From contig JAHCAW010000008.1 of assembly GCA_019634695.1 (NCBI GenBank), forward strand, positions 1 through 64,000: a stretch of 64,000 nt of DNA, read 5' to 3'. This DNA comes from Candidatus Sumerlaeia bacterium. GTDB lineage: Bacteria; Sumerlaeota; Sumerlaeia; SLMS01; JAHLLQ01. Shown piece by piece: positions 53,295-63,913 of this stretch. The notes below the pieces were generated by a model. That model searched no databases. It had not been told where the DNA came from and saw nothing but the letters and a program-made list of their open reading frames with translations. Positions within the stretch are counted from its first letter, which is position 1; each line of letters begins with the position of its first letter. Position numbers and translations under genes: made by a program.

Positions 53295-54587
53295 CTATTC
53301 ATCCTCGGGCAGCGACCTGCCCAATCGCATGAAGTTCCGACGCACCTCTTCGGTCTCGCGATAGAGCCGTTCGACCTCGGCGACCTCGAAGGCGAACTCG
53401 CGCGCGTAGACCTCGCGCGCGGCGCGGTCCGCTGCGAGGTGCTCCTCGACATTATCCGGCATCAGCAACACGCCGAAATCTGCCGGCACATGCGTAGGAC
53501 GCGGATCGCTGAAGAGCACCTCGAGCACCAGATCGCCCGCTTCCACCGTATAGTGCGAGGACTCAAACCACCAGCGCATGATCGAACTGTCGCCCGCGGG
53601 CGGCACCGTCTCCGACGTCACGGAATTGTAGGTGGCGAAGTCCCAAAGACGGACGGCGGATGCATCGGCGGAACGACGGGCATTCTCCTCGGCGACCACT
53701 GCCACGAGGTCGCGCTTCCACTGCTCGACGGCGTCGCCGATGCCCGTGACGCGCATGGCCTCAAGCTGGCGCGCATGCACGGGATCGATGACAAGCTCGA
53801 GACGAATGCCGCGCTCGAGCGCCAGGCGCACGACGCCGCGGAACTCCTCGAGGCGCTGGGGCGAGAACTCGAAGCCCGGATACGTGGCGGGGCTGACGAG
53901 ATAGGAGTGCGCAAGCTTGCGGTCGAAGGCCTCGCGACGCGTGCGGCGTCCGGTTTCCTGCACGAGGCGAAGACCGTCGCGTCGAACGTCGGGAGGACGG
54001 TCGGGCTCCTCCATGTTGTCCTTCACGACACGGCGGGCCTGCAGCAGTGCGGGCAGCGACAACAGGTTGCGCAGGTAGACGACGGGCAGCGGTCGGACGA
54101 AGGCGGAGTCCTCGAAGTCCTGCCGCACGGGTCGGCGCGTGCCAAACATCAGGATGTCGAGACCGAAGACGACGACGTCGAGGTCCTGGTGTCGCACGGC
54201 ATGCTCAAAGACCGTCGCGAGTTCGGACATGTTCGTGCCGGGCAGACACGCGTTGTAGACGCGATGGTTTGCCAGCACGGGGTGATCCGGTCGCAGCCCG
54301 CGATGCGGTCGCGACGAGCCCAGAATCAGACCGTCGAAGTCTCCCGACGCCAGATGCGTCGATCGGAACTGACGGATCGTGTCCTCGACGCTCTTCTTGC
54401 GGATGTTGAGGCCGCGCCTCTCCGGCGAGGCGAACACATAGTGCGGATCGACGACATAGTTCACGGCGGCGACGACGGCGAACGCGACCGCCATAAGAGC
54501 CGCCACGAGGGCAACGAATCGGCGGGGTGGCAGGCGACGGCCGGCCAGCGGGGTGAGCTTGTGCGTTGACGGGGGCCGTGTGCCCAT
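53295..54587 (-). CDS. AlgJ/AlgX-like partner protein (SGNH hydrolase-like)
   Basis: 430 residues. One N-terminal helix (ALVAALMAVAFAVVAAVNYV) anchors a periplasmic domain. The segment FDGLILGSSRPHRGLRPDHP is a GxSR/H motif at the first SGNH block, and the Asn-containing YNACLPGTNMSELATVFEHA is the next. The family moves an acyl group to the final polysaccharide. It is immediately 5' of the AlgI-like gene on the minus strand, so the pair is an operon. The ATG at 54587 was chosen. The open frame to 54653 is less likely. Confidence 0.8.
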   Translation of the reverse strand: MGTRPPSTHKLTPLAGRRLPPRRFVALVAALMAVAFAVVAAVNYVVDPHYVFASPERRGLNIRKKSVEDTIRQFRSTHLASGDFDGLILGSSRPHRGLRPDHPVLANHRVYNACLPGTNMSELATVFEHAVRHQDLDVVVFGLDILMFGTRRPVRQDFEDSAFVRPLPVVYLRNLLSLPALLQARRVVKDNMEEPDRPPDVRRDGLRLVQETGRRTRREAFDRKLAHSYLVSPATYPGFEFSPQRLEEFRGVVRLALERGIRLELVIDPVHARQLEAMRVTGIGDAVEQWKRDLVAVVAEENARRSADASAVRLWDFATYNSVTSETVPPAGDSSIMRWWFESSHYTVEAGDLVLEVLFSDPRPTHVPADFGVLLMPDNVEEHLAADRAAREVYAREFAFEVAEVERLYRETEEVRRNFMRLGRSLPEDE

Positions 54588-54678
54588 CGCTTCCCGGGCG
54601 ATCAAGGTGCCATTGGATCGCTTCCGATGGCACGCCCCCGTCCGGCGGCGCAAGGGGTTCGCTGGGCGGGCTCGCGGG

Positions 54679-57600
54679 TCAGCGGACGCCGAGCGCGGCC
54701 TGCACGGCGGCTGTCAGTTCCTGCATGCGGAATGGCTTGCCGAGGTAGCCGCGGATGCCCGCCTCGCGCGCCTTGTTCTCGTCGACCACGTCGCTGTATC
54801 CCGAGCAGAGGATGATCGGGATATCGGGCCGGAGTTCGAGGATGTTGCGGGCGAGTTCGATCCCGGTCAGGTTCGGCATCGTCTGGTCGGTGATGACGAG
54901 GCTGAAGCGGTCGGGCGCTTCGAGGAAGGCACGCAGGGCTTGGCGACTGTCGAGGTAGGCTTCGACGCAACATCCGATGCGCTGCAGGCGCAGGCGCGAC
55001 AGGCGCACCACGGCGTCCTCGTCATCGACGAACAGGACGAGGGGATGACCAGTGACGACCTCGGGCAACGTCGCATGGGCGGGCTCGGGGGCCGCGGGCT
55101 CGGCTCCCAACGGCAGGTAGACCTGGAATGTCGTGCCCTTGCCGACGATGCTGTGGACGGTGATCTCGCCTCCGTGCGCGCGGACGATGCCGTGCACGGT
55201 GGCCAGGCCCAGGCCGCTGCCGTCGGTCTTGTCGCGCGTCGTGAAGTAGGGCTCGAAGATGCGGTCGATGATCGCCGGGTCGATGCCGGTGCCGGTGTCG
55301 GACACTTCGAGCAGGGCGTAGCTGCCGGGCTGCAAGTGCGGCATCAGGCGGGCGCGATCCTCGTCGAGCCTGATGTGCCGCAGAGACACGTGCAGGCGTC
55401 CGCCGTTCTGGCGCATCGCATGGTAGGCGTTCGTGCCCAGATTCATGAGGACCTGGTGAATCTGGACCGGGTTGGCCATGACGGTGCCACAGCCGGCATC
55501 GAGTTCGTGATGAATCTCGATCGTCGAGGGCAGCGAGCCGCGCAGCAGCTTGAGCGCCTCCTTGACGACGGGGTTGAGGTCGAGTGGCTTGCGAGTCAGG
55601 TCGCGGTCGCGGCTGAAGGTCAGGATCTGGCTGACGAGTTCGGCGGCGCGCTGGCCGGCGATCTCGATCTCGCGCAGCATCTGGTGCGTCGGGTTGTCGG
55701 TCGCGGTCTCGTTGCGGGCCAGTTCGGCGAACCCCAGGATGCCCTGCAGGATGTTGTTGAAGTCGTGGGCGATGCCGCCGGCCAGGACGCCGATCGCTTC
55801 CATCTTCTGTGAATGCCGCAGGCGATTCTCGACCTCGAGTTCGCCGGTGACGTCGCGCTTGACCGACACGTAGTTGACGATTCGGCCGTCGCGGTCCAGC
55901 AGCGGCGTGATGGTCGCCTCCTCGTGCAGCAACTCGCCCGTGCGACGGCGATTGATGAAGCGACCCGTCCACACCTGTCCCGAGGAGATCGTCTCCCACA
56001 TCTGCCGATAGAACTCGGGCGGATGCTCGCCGCTCTTCAGGATACTGGGCTTCTTGCCCAGCATCTCGGCGCGATGATAGCCGGTCAGGCGTTCGTAGGC
56101 CGGATTGATGTAGAGGATCACGCCGTCGGCGTCGGTGATTTCGACGCCCTCGGCAAGTTGGTCGATCGCTGCGGCCAGGCGCGTGCGCTCCTGGTCCGCC
56201 TTGCGGCGTTCGGTGATGTCCTCGACGATTCCCTCGATCCACCAGCAACCAGCCGCCTCGTCCTGCTCGGCGCGGGCGGTGAACGATGCGGCAACCGGTA
56301 TGCCGTCCTTGCGGCGCAGGACGATCTCCTCGTTGCGGATCTCGCCGTCCGACTTGAGGCGGACGCGAAAGCGCTCCTGATCCGTTGTGCCGAATCCGAG
56401 GCCGTCGAGACTGGCCGCTCGGAACTCGTCCAGCGACTCGTAGCCGAAGATCGTGGCGAGCGCGCTGTTGGCGTGGATCAGCTCGATTTGTCCCTTCGCG
56501 GCCCGCAGTCGATAGATGCCCAGACTCAGGTTCTCGACCAGCGTTCGGTACTGCCGTTCGGACTCGGCCAGCGCACGCATCTTCTCGCGCAATTGGTGCG
56601 ACAGCAGGATGCCCTCGACCGCCGGGGCCACCAGGTTGCCGATCGCCATCATCAGTTCGACGTCGGCGGGCGTGTAGGCGGCCGGCGTGTAGCTCTGGAT
56701 CGACAGGATGCCCATGATGCGGTCGCCCACGACGAGCGGCACGTACAGCAGCGATGCCGATGGGCGGGAGATGTCTCCGAAGGCGAGGTCCTGGTTGGGA
56801 CGGCGGCGCAACTCCTCGCGGCTGCGGTGGATCACCACCGGCTCGCGGTCCATCAGCAGCGAGTGGTAATGGGCGATCTCCTTCCACTCGCGGGGATGGG
56901 GATGCGAGGGCACGCGGCGGAACTGGCCGTCGATCGTGTCGAAGTAGCCCAGCGTGTGGATCGAGTCCGTCTCGGAGCTGTAGGCGTCGATGAAGGAGGC
57001 ATCGACGCTGAAGAAGTTCCGGAGCGCCAGGGCCACGGCCTCGGAGAGCGAGGCAGGGTCGCGGCTCGTGGTGGCCGCGCGACCTACCGCCAGCATCACC
57101 TCCAGCGTGCGATTCGTCTCGATCAGGTGCTGTTCGGCGTGCTTGCGTTCCGTGATGTCGGAGGCGAAGAGCACCGCGCCGTTGGGCGCCCCGTCGGGAC
57201 CTATCACCGGATAGACGGACAACTCGTGCCACACGCCGCCGTGCAGCTCCTCGTGGTGGATCGGATGCTCCTCGGCCAGCGCGCGGGCCAGCTTGTGGCG
57301 CCAAGCATCCACCAGACCGCGCGGCAGCACCCGCCAGATGGGTTGCCCGAGTACCTCCTCGCGCGCCTTGCCGAACCGCCCCTCGAAGGCCGTGTTGATG
57401 TCCAGCACGTTCCCGTCGCGGTCGATCAGTGCCACCGTGTCGTGCGTGGAGTCGAACATCGCTCGCAGGCGCGACTCGCTCTGGATCAGCTCCTGCGCGT
57501 GCTGCTCGAGCTGGTCGTGCAGCAGCACCGACTCGACCGACGGGCCGATCCACTGGCCCACCTGCGCCACGAACGCCAGGTCCTCTTCCGTATAGGCATT

Positions 57601-58488
57601 GATCGTGTAGCTCTGCACCGACAGGATGCCGATGATGCGCTCGTGCACGGCCAGCGGCACGTAGATCAGTGACGCCGACAGGCGCGTGGCGTCGCCAAAG
57701 CCGACACGGGGTTCCGGCTGTCCGACGAGCTCTGCTTCGGTCCGCAGGACGAGCGTGGGTTCGCCCTGCTCGATGATCCGGCGGTACTTCCGATTCTCCT
57801 TCAGGAACCCGCGTTCGAAGCGGGGCTGGTCGCATTCCTGGAACACGCCGTCGATCGTGTCGTGGTTGCCGAGCGCCCGGATCATCCCGGTGTGGGCGTC
57901 GTAGATATCCAGCGCGAAGGCATCGACGGGAAGTATCTCGCGCAGCGTGTGGGCAAAGGACCGGGCCAGATTGCGCGGGTCCTGACTGGTGGCCACGGCC
58001 TGGATGATGCGATTCAGTGCCGTCAGGCGCGCGTTGGACTCGCGCAGGTTCGCCGTCGTTGTCTCGCGCTCGGTGATGTCGGTTGCCATCGACAGGACGC
58101 CGCTCACCCGGCCGGCGGCGTCGTGCAGCGGCGTGTTCCACCACTGGCACACGATCGTCCGCCCGTCCTTTGTGCAATTGCGGTTCGAGCTCTGGAATCC
58201 CCCGTCACCCGCGACGACGCCGGCGAGCACAGCCCGAACCGACCTGTGCTCGGCCTCCGGGACGATGAGCTGGACCATCTCGACGCCCAGAACGTCGGCG
58301 CGGGCATGGCCGAAGAGCTGCTCGGCGGCCGGGTTCCACTCTGTCAGCCGGCCCTGCGTGTCGCAGCACATGCAGGCCAGGGACAGGTACTGCAACTGCC
58401 CCGTCGCCAACCCGACAAGTCCGGAATCGGCTGGTTCAGCGCCAGGGGCAATCGGTTGCCTGGACTCCCCGTGTTTCGAGTTCATCAT
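54679..58488 (-). CDS. Cytoplasmic hybrid histidine kinase with PAS-GAF-PAS-GAF-PAS-PAS sensor
   Basis: 1269 residues without a membrane helix. Sensor domains in order are PAS (30-150), GAF (160-330), PAS (345-465), GAF (475-650), then two PAS (665-790 and 795-910). HisKA has His908 in GGIAHDFNNILQG, followed by an HATPase domain (NLGTNAYHAM, EVSDTGTGI, GSGLGLATVHGIVRAHGG). A receiver domain ends the protein with Asp1201 in LVITDQTMPN. The two GAF domains share long stretches (SASLIYVPLAV versus SASLLYVPLVV), so they came from an internal duplication with their PAS units. Such kinases sense small cytoplasmic signals. The ATG is at 58488. It is divergent from the 1723-residue gene. Confidence 0.95.
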   Translation of the reverse strand: MMNSKHGESRQPIAPGAEPADSGLVGLATGQLQYLSLACMCCDTQGRLTEWNPAAEQLFGHARADVLGVEMVQLIVPEAEHRSVRAVLAGVVAGDGGFQSSNRNCTKDGRTIVCQWWNTPLHDAAGRVSGVLSMATDITERETTTANLRESNARLTALNRIIQAVATSQDPRNLARSFAHTLREILPVDAFALDIYDAHTGMIRALGNHDTIDGVFQECDQPRFERGFLKENRKYRRIIEQGEPTLVLRTEAELVGQPEPRVGFGDATRLSASLIYVPLAVHERIIGILSVQSYTINAYTEEDLAFVAQVGQWIGPSVESVLLHDQLEQHAQELIQSESRLRAMFDSTHDTVALIDRDGNVLDINTAFEGRFGKAREEVLGQPIWRVLPRGLVDAWRHKLARALAEEHPIHHEELHGGVWHELSVYPVIGPDGAPNGAVLFASDITERKHAEQHLIETNRTLEVMLAVGRAATTSRDPASLSEAVALALRNFFSVDASFIDAYSSETDSIHTLGYFDTIDGQFRRVPSHPHPREWKEIAHYHSLLMDREPVVIHRSREELRRRPNQDLAFGDISRPSASLLYVPLVVGDRIMGILSIQSYTPAAYTPADVELMMAIGNLVAPAVEGILLSHQLREKMRALAESERQYRTLVENLSLGIYRLRAAKGQIELIHANSALATIFGYESLDEFRAASLDGLGFGTTDQERFRVRLKSDGEIRNEEIVLRRKDGIPVAASFTARAEQDEAAGCWWIEGIVEDITERRKADQERTRLAAAIDQLAEGVEITDADGVILYINPAYERLTGYHRAEMLGKKPSILKSGEHPPEFYRQMWETISSGQVWTGRFINRRRTGELLHEEATITPLLDRDGRIVNYVSVKRDVTGELEVENRLRHSQKMEAIGVLAGGIAHDFNNILQGILGFAELARNETATDNPTHQMLREIEIAGQRAAELVSQILTFSRDRDLTRKPLDLNPVVKEALKLLRGSLPSTIEIHHELDAGCGTVMANPVQIHQVLMNLGTNAYHAMRQNGGRLHVSLRHIRLDEDRARLMPHLQPGSYALLEVSDTGTGIDPAIIDRIFEPYFTTRDKTDGSGLGLATVHGIVRAHGGEITVHSIVGKGTTFQVYLPLGAEPAAPEPAHATLPEVVTGHPLVLFVDDEDAVVRLSRLRLQRIGCCVEAYLDSRQALRAFLEAPDRFSLVITDQTMPNLTGIELARNILELRPDIPIILCSGYSDVVDENKAREAGIRGYLGKPFRMQELTAAVQAALGVR

Positions 58489-58741
58489 CGCACACCACCC
58501 CGCACGGGCACCCGTCTCGCCGGATCGTGCCTCGCCCCCCGAGCTGCTGACGGCACCGTGCCCCGAGCCCTGCCGGTTGCCAAGCCGGATTCCTGTTACG
58601 ACATACAGAAACGAGGGGGGTTCTCCTGTAGGGCTCGCAGGCAATCCCCCGTCACGGGTGATAGATATCGGCCTTGTCGCCGCCCCCGTGTATCGGCCAG
58701 AATGAAACCGCTGTACCATCGAGGGAGAGGGAGTCCGTGCC

Positions 58742-61700
58742 ATGGTCGCGTCGGCGGTCGGGTTGCGGGTTGGCATCTTTGTATTGGGGACGGTTCTTCT
58801 GGGGGCGGAATCGACGGCGGCGGGGCCGCCGTACCCGACCGGGCTGCTGCTGGACCCGGCGGCGGACAAGGCGGCGCCGCGCGTGACCACGCGGCGCTGG
58901 CCCGACAAGGTGCTCCCGCCCAAGGCCAAGAACATCACCCACCTGCCTGTCGTCACCGCCCAGCAACTCGCCAACTGCGGCGCGTTCGCCCCGAGCTACT
59001 ACTACAAGACCTATCAGGAGGCACGCGAGCACGGCTGGGTCCGTCCCGATCCGTCGACGCACCCCGAGCGCGTGATGAGCACGGGCTTCACGTTCCCGCT
59101 CGCCAACCGCGGCGAGAACGACGGCGCCAGCATTTCCCATGTGCTCGACATCATCTGCAACGCCGGCATCCCGCCGCTCAGCGTACTGCCCGAGCTCTGG
59201 GACTTTCAATCGCTGCCGCCCCCGGCTGCCTGGCGCGCGGCCCTGCCCCAGCGCGCCGCCTCCTGGGCCGCCATCGACATCGACACCGACGCGGGCGTCA
59301 CCTTGCTCAAGGAGCATCTGGCCTCCGGCGACATCGGCGTCTTCGCTGCGCCGGTCTACCGCGATTCCTTCGACAAGTACCCCGACGGCACTGGTGTCTC
59401 CGGCGACGTCATGGTCGAGGCGGGCGGAGTGTTCTACAACTGGCACGCCTTGGCGGTCATCGGCTACGACGACACGAAGACCTACACGGTGGACGGCCAG
59501 CCCGCCAGCGGCGCCTTTCTGGCCGTCAACAGTTGGGGCCAGAATTGGGGTGTCCACGATCCCGACGCCGGCACGGGCGGATTCATTTGGTTCTCGGAAG
59601 ACTTCCTCCGGAACCGACGGCCGAACGGCGGTCCCATCTACATCATGACAGACAGGATCGGCTACCAGCCGACGCACACCGCCGTGCTCGAGGTTGGCTT
59701 CGACCGACGCAACCGGGTCGGCTACGGCGCCTACCCCGGCTCGCCCACCAATCCGCTCTCCACCGGTCACGGCATTCGTCTGGGCGGAAGTGGCGAGTTC
59801 TCCTTCGCGGGAACGCTGATCGTCGACATGACCGGACATGTCGGCGCGGGCCGTGCGTATACGCTGCAACTCTTCGACGATTCGTCGCTTCTGAATATCG
59901 TACCGCAGGGCGCCCAGACGGGCATCGTGCTCAGCTTCCATGTCGAGCATCCGGACGGTACGGTGATCGCTGCTCCGATGACGGACGGTCCCGTCCCCAT
60001 CCTTGCCGGATTCCAGACCCGTGTGCACGCTGGCCCCTTCGAGCCGCTCGAACTCGGCGAAGCGCACGACGAACTCGCCACCCACGCGGTGAACACCGCG
60101 TGGTGCGACTGGGACCGAGACGGCGACCTCGACATGGCCGCCACGGGGTCCTTCCTGACAGCCAGTGACCTGACCCGCCTCTACGCCGCCCACAATGCCG
60201 GCGCGCCACGCCTGTTGAACAGCACGATCACCCTGCCCGGCCTGACGCGCGCCCGCCTGGCCTGGACGGACTGGAATCTCGACGGCCTGCCGGACCTGTC
60301 GCGCATCGCCGCCGCGTCGACGGCAACGGTCTTCACAAGCGTCGGCACCAGCCGATTCGTCGCCGAAGACTTCGGCATTCAGCCGATGACCCAAGGCGCG
60401 CTCGCGTGGGGGGACTACAACAACGACGGGCGCCCCGATTTGATCATCGGCGGATTCGATGCCGTGTCCCAGCGAAGAACCGAACTCTATCGCAACGACG
60501 CCGCATGGGGCTTTGTCCCCACGGCGTACGCCCTGCCCATGCGCGCGGAGGTTGCCCTGTCGTGGGCCGACATGAACAACGATGGCTGGCTCGACCTCGC
60601 CGTCGGCGGCACGATGCTACGCAATCAGGCGGGATTCTTCTTCGAGGAGGCCGCCGTCCTGTACGAGGGCCGGTTCGACACGCACGCGTGGGCCGACTAC
60701 AACAACGACGGCCGGCTCGACCTGGCCGCCTCCTACTATGACGTCAATGGCGACACCCTCGCCGAACGTGTCCGCACCGTGATCTTCCGCAACGACGGAG
60801 CCTTTGGCTTCACCGACATCGGCGCGCCGTTGGTCGGCACCCACTCCGGCTCGTTGGCGTGGGGCGACTTCGACAACGACGGCCTGCTGGACCTGATTGT
60901 CGCCGGAAACACGACCGACTGGATCGAGGAGAAGGCGACGCGTCTGTATCGCCAGCTCCCGGGCGGCACCTTCGAAGATGTCGGCCCGGACCTGCCCGAC
61001 CTCGCGGATGGCAGCATCACCTGGGTGGACTTCGACCGCGACGGCGCGCTCGATCTCCATCTCTCCGGCACCATTCCCTTCGACGGCACTCCGCCGATGA
61101 AGGCGACGACGGTCGCCTTCCGCGGACGCACCAGCTCGCAGGGCTATCTGGGCCGGCCCAACACTCCGCCCTCGGCACCGGGCGGACTGCGCGTCGATTA
61201 CAATGCCGCGACCGGAGTGGTCCAACTGGAATGGGACCACGCGCACGATGCCGAGGCTCCATCGCCTCTTGGCCTCGAGTACCTCCTTCGCGTCGGCACA
61301 CGCGAGGGCTCGGCCGACGTGCTCAACGAGAGTTTCCGTTCGCCCGCGGCAGGCGCGACTCCGCACACGCGATTGGCCGACAACCGGCGGGGGCGCGTGA
61401 TCCGCGGTCTTCCGTGGGGCCGCTACTACTGGAGCGTCCGCACCGTGGACGCCGGACTCGCCGAGTCCGAATGGGCACCCACCCAGACGTTCGTTCTGGG
61501 CAGCGCGGGGTTGGTCACCGGCGATGCGAATGGCGACGGCGTGGTGGACGCCGCCGATCTCATCGTCGTGGCCCGTATGATCCGCGAGCAGATTCCCGTC
61601 CGACTGGAGCAGGCGGACTTCGACGCCGATGCCCGCGTGACCGTACTGGATCAGGCCGCCATCGCCGCCGCGATCCAGGGCCGCGCCTCCACGTTCGTCG

Positions 61701-63913
61701 AAATTGCATCGGCAACCATCGGACCCGAGGGAGGTACGCTGGACGCCTCCGAGCACAACATCCGCGTTCTTGTTCCGCCCGGCGCGTTCCCCGAGCCCAC
61801 GCCGCTGTCCGTGCGGTTCTCGCCGACGATGAACGACTATGGCCCCGCGGCGTTTGCGGGGTGCTGGCGCGTCGAGGGCTTGCCGTCCGACATGACGCAG
61901 GCGATCGACGTGCGCCTGCGCGACGCGCGACTCCAGAGCGATCCCTACGCTCTCCTCGGCACCTACTCCTACGTGACCTCCGATGGCGGGGAGCGTTGGG
62001 CCTATCACAAGAAGCGCCTCACCGCGGCCGGCGGCGACTGGCATGCGCTCTCCGTCCTCCCGCCCGACGTGCCCGTCGCCCGCAAGAGCCTCGCCGACAA
62101 GGGCGACTATAGTTTCGGCATTCAGGTGTACCTGCTCGGCGAGACGCAGTTTCAGTACGCGGGTGGCAACTTCCGGATCACTGGGCCGGCCGCGGTGCGC
62201 GACAAGCTCCCCGCGCTCGCCCAGCACCTCGAAGATGCCCTCGCCAAGTACAAGACCGAGTTCGGCTTCAACGTCAGTGCCCGCGACTGGAGCATGCATC
62301 CATTGGAAGTGAGCATCGTCGACCTGGGCACCGGCGACGACGGCACGCCCAAGGAAGCCTATACCTTCCCCGGCTGGGGCACCAACAGCATGGGCATCCA
62401 GCTCAGCCCCTACCTGCTCCTCAACCGCGACGACGACTACGTGCGCCGCACCGTCGCCCACGAGCTCTTCCACGTCGTCCAGTTCTTCTACGATCCCCGC
62501 AACTTCATCTCTCGTCGCGGAAGACCCCCTCACCTGTGGTGGAACGAAGCCACTGCCACCGCCATGGAACGCCACTTCGCCGACGACCCGGACAACTACA
62601 TCCCCGATCCCGTCGCCAACAACTTCCTGCTCACGTTCGAAGGCTACGCCCACCAGGTCCAGCAGGCCGCGGACACCGAGGGGCTGGCGGAGAGCGCCTA
62701 CGGTTACGCCATGGCCAACTTCGCGTACCACTTCGTGCGCCGCAACGGCGACGATCCGCGCGTCCTCCGCACCACCTACGAGAAGATCCTCCAGCACGCC
62801 TCGGCTCTGGATGCCATCCAGCGCTCCGACGCCGACTATCCCCACTCCACCGTGTTCAGCTCCTTCTTCCCCGAACTGGTGATGCAGAACCTGTTCAGCG
62901 ACCGGAACCAGATCAACGCCCTGCGACTCTACGTCGCCAAGCCGCGCCGCACGTTCGTCCTCAAGGATCCGCCACAGCGCGGCCTGCGCTTCCCAACCGA
63001 AAAGCAACGCTTTCTGGGCGCCTCGCTCGGCATCCTCTCCTTCGAGCCTCCGCTGCTCAACGCCGCCCCACTCGACAAGCTCGGCTTCCAGCTCCAGGCC
63101 GACCCGCAGGGCCGCAACCTCCTGACGGTCGTCGCCTACACGCCTTCCAACCGCCAGTTCGAACTGCTGGGCCACGCCACCCTCGATTCCGCCACGGGCA
63201 CCGACCGCCTGATCCTGCCCGACGCGAGCGCCCACATCAAACCCGACCGCTGGCTGATCCCCGTCGTCTCCACCTTCTCGCGCGTCGAACCCGATCGCCT
63301 CTACGACACCCGCGTCGCCTTCGGCGTCTTCCGCGACTATACGGCCCGCGCGGTCCCCGCCTACAGGTTCGAGGGCATCACCCTCCACGAGGCCAACACC
63401 GACCTCGGCTGGCCCGCCTGGACCTGCCACGCCGAATACTCCGCCAAGGATGTCGCCAACCTGACGGAGCACCTCAACCCGCCCGGAATCGCCACCCCGG
63501 GCGTCTCGCTGCAATTCTGGACCGATCCCGTCAGGCCCGTCTCCCTTACGTTCAACGCCGTCCCGCATACCCTCACCCTGCAGACCACAATCCCCGACGA
63601 ATTCGGCATCGGCACACTCGACGTCACCGCCAACATCAACACCGCCCGGCCGCTGGAGTACCAACTGCGCAAGATCCGCGTGACTGGCTCCACCCCCGAC
63701 GAGTTCAACACGGAATGGCTGTGGGACTCGCCCTGGCAGCAGACCGGCAACCTCGAACTCACAATGGACCCGGACGAAACCTACCTGCTGTATCAAGTCC
63801 GAATCCGCTACGAGTACCACATCCGGGTGACAAACAGCGACGGCTTCGTGACCAAGGACGAGTCCCACGTCCGAGTATCCACGCCGTTCTTCATGTATCT
63901 GCTGGTCCGGTAG
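58742..63913 (+). CDS. Secreted multidomain protein: papain-like protease, FG-GAP repeats, dockerin, HExxH domain
   Basis: 1723 residues. A signal peptide (VGIFVLGTVLLGAES) opens it. A papain-family domain (about 60-310) has oxyanion Gln75, nucleophile Cys79 in LANCGAFAPS, His235 in NWHALAVIGYDD and Asn263 in LAVNSWGQNWG. Seven FG-GAP/VCBS-type repeats (456-775; DYNNDGRPDLIIGG, DFDNDGLLDLIVAG) bind Ca2+. An FN3-like part is followed by a type I dockerin (927-982, GDANGDGVVDAADLI). A later domain has HELFHVVQFF (His1240, Glu1241, His1244) and WWNEATATAMERHF with Glu1269, a zincin site. AGGGAG lies 8 nt before the ATG. No cohesin is seen in this window. Confidence 0.9.
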   Translation: MVASAVGLRVGIFVLGTVLLGAESTAAGPPYPTGLLLDPAADKAAPRVTTRRWPDKVLPPKAKNITHLPVVTAQQLANCGAFAPSYYYKTYQEAREHGWVRPDPSTHPERVMSTGFTFPLANRGENDGASISHVLDIICNAGIPPLSVLPELWDFQSLPPPAAWRAALPQRAASWAAIDIDTDAGVTLLKEHLASGDIGVFAAPVYRDSFDKYPDGTGVSGDVMVEAGGVFYNWHALAVIGYDDTKTYTVDGQPASGAFLAVNSWGQNWGVHDPDAGTGGFIWFSEDFLRNRRPNGGPIYIMTDRIGYQPTHTAVLEVGFDRRNRVGYGAYPGSPTNPLSTGHGIRLGGSGEFSFAGTLIVDMTGHVGAGRAYTLQLFDDSSLLNIVPQGAQTGIVLSFHVEHPDGTVIAAPMTDGPVPILAGFQTRVHAGPFEPLELGEAHDELATHAVNTAWCDWDRDGDLDMAATGSFLTASDLTRLYAAHNAGAPRLLNSTITLPGLTRARLAWTDWNLDGLPDLSRIAAASTATVFTSVGTSRFVAEDFGIQPMTQGALAWGDYNNDGRPDLIIGGFDAVSQRRTELYRNDAAWGFVPTAYALPMRAEVALSWADMNNDGWLDLAVGGTMLRNQAGFFFEEAAVLYEGRFDTHAWADYNNDGRLDLAASYYDVNGDTLAERVRTVIFRNDGAFGFTDIGAPLVGTHSGSLAWGDFDNDGLLDLIVAGNTTDWIEEKATRLYRQLPGGTFEDVGPDLPDLADGSITWVDFDRDGALDLHLSGTIPFDGTPPMKATTVAFRGRTSSQGYLGRPNTPPSAPGGLRVDYNAATGVVQLEWDHAHDAEAPSPLGLEYLLRVGTREGSADVLNESFRSPAAGATPHTRLADNRRGRVIRGLPWGRYYWSVRTVDAGLAESEWAPTQTFVLGSAGLVTGDANGDGVVDAADLIVVARMIREQIPVRLEQADFDADARVTVLDQAAIAAAIQGRASTFVEIASATIGPEGGTLDASEHNIRVLVPPGAFPEPTPLSVRFSPTMNDYGPAAFAGCWRVEGLPSDMTQAIDVRLRDARLQSDPYALLGTYSYVTSDGGERWAYHKKRLTAAGGDWHALSVLPPDVPVARKSLADKGDYSFGIQVYLLGETQFQYAGGNFRITGPAAVRDKLPALAQHLEDALAKYKTEFGFNVSARDWSMHPLEVSIVDLGTGDDGTPKEAYTFPGWGTNSMGIQLSPYLLLNRDDDYVRRTVAHELFHVVQFFYDPRNFISRRGRPPHLWWNEATATAMERHFADDPDNYIPDPVANNFLLTFEGYAHQVQQAADTEGLAESAYGYAMANFAYHFVRRNGDDPRVLRTTYEKILQHASALDAIQRSDADYPHSTVFSSFFPELVMQNLFSDRNQINALRLYVAKPRRTFVLKDPPQRGLRFPTEKQRFLGASLGILSFEPPLLNAAPLDKLGFQLQADPQGRNLLTVVAYTPSNRQFELLGHATLDSATGTDRLILPDASAHIKPDRWLIPVVSTFSRVEPDRLYDTRVAFGVFRDYTARAVPAYRFEGITLHEANTDLGWPAWTCHAEYSAKDVANLTEHLNPPGIATPGVSLQFWTDPVRPVSLTFNAVPHTLTLQTTIPDEFGIGTLDVTANINTARPLEYQLRKIRVTGSTPDEFNTEWLWDSPWQQTGNLELTMDPDETYLLYQVRIRYEYHIRVTNSDGFVTKDESHVRVSTPFFMYLLVR

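Noticed and set aside
51778..54587. Alginate biosynthesis operon
   Set aside because: Only the general AlgI/AlgJ acyl-transfer pair is present. No alginate polymerase or epimerase genes are in the window.
60617..63868. 1083-residue minus-strand frame opposite the 1723-residue gene
   Set aside because: Gly/Val/Asp/Arg-rich shadow. The plus-strand frame has clear domains.
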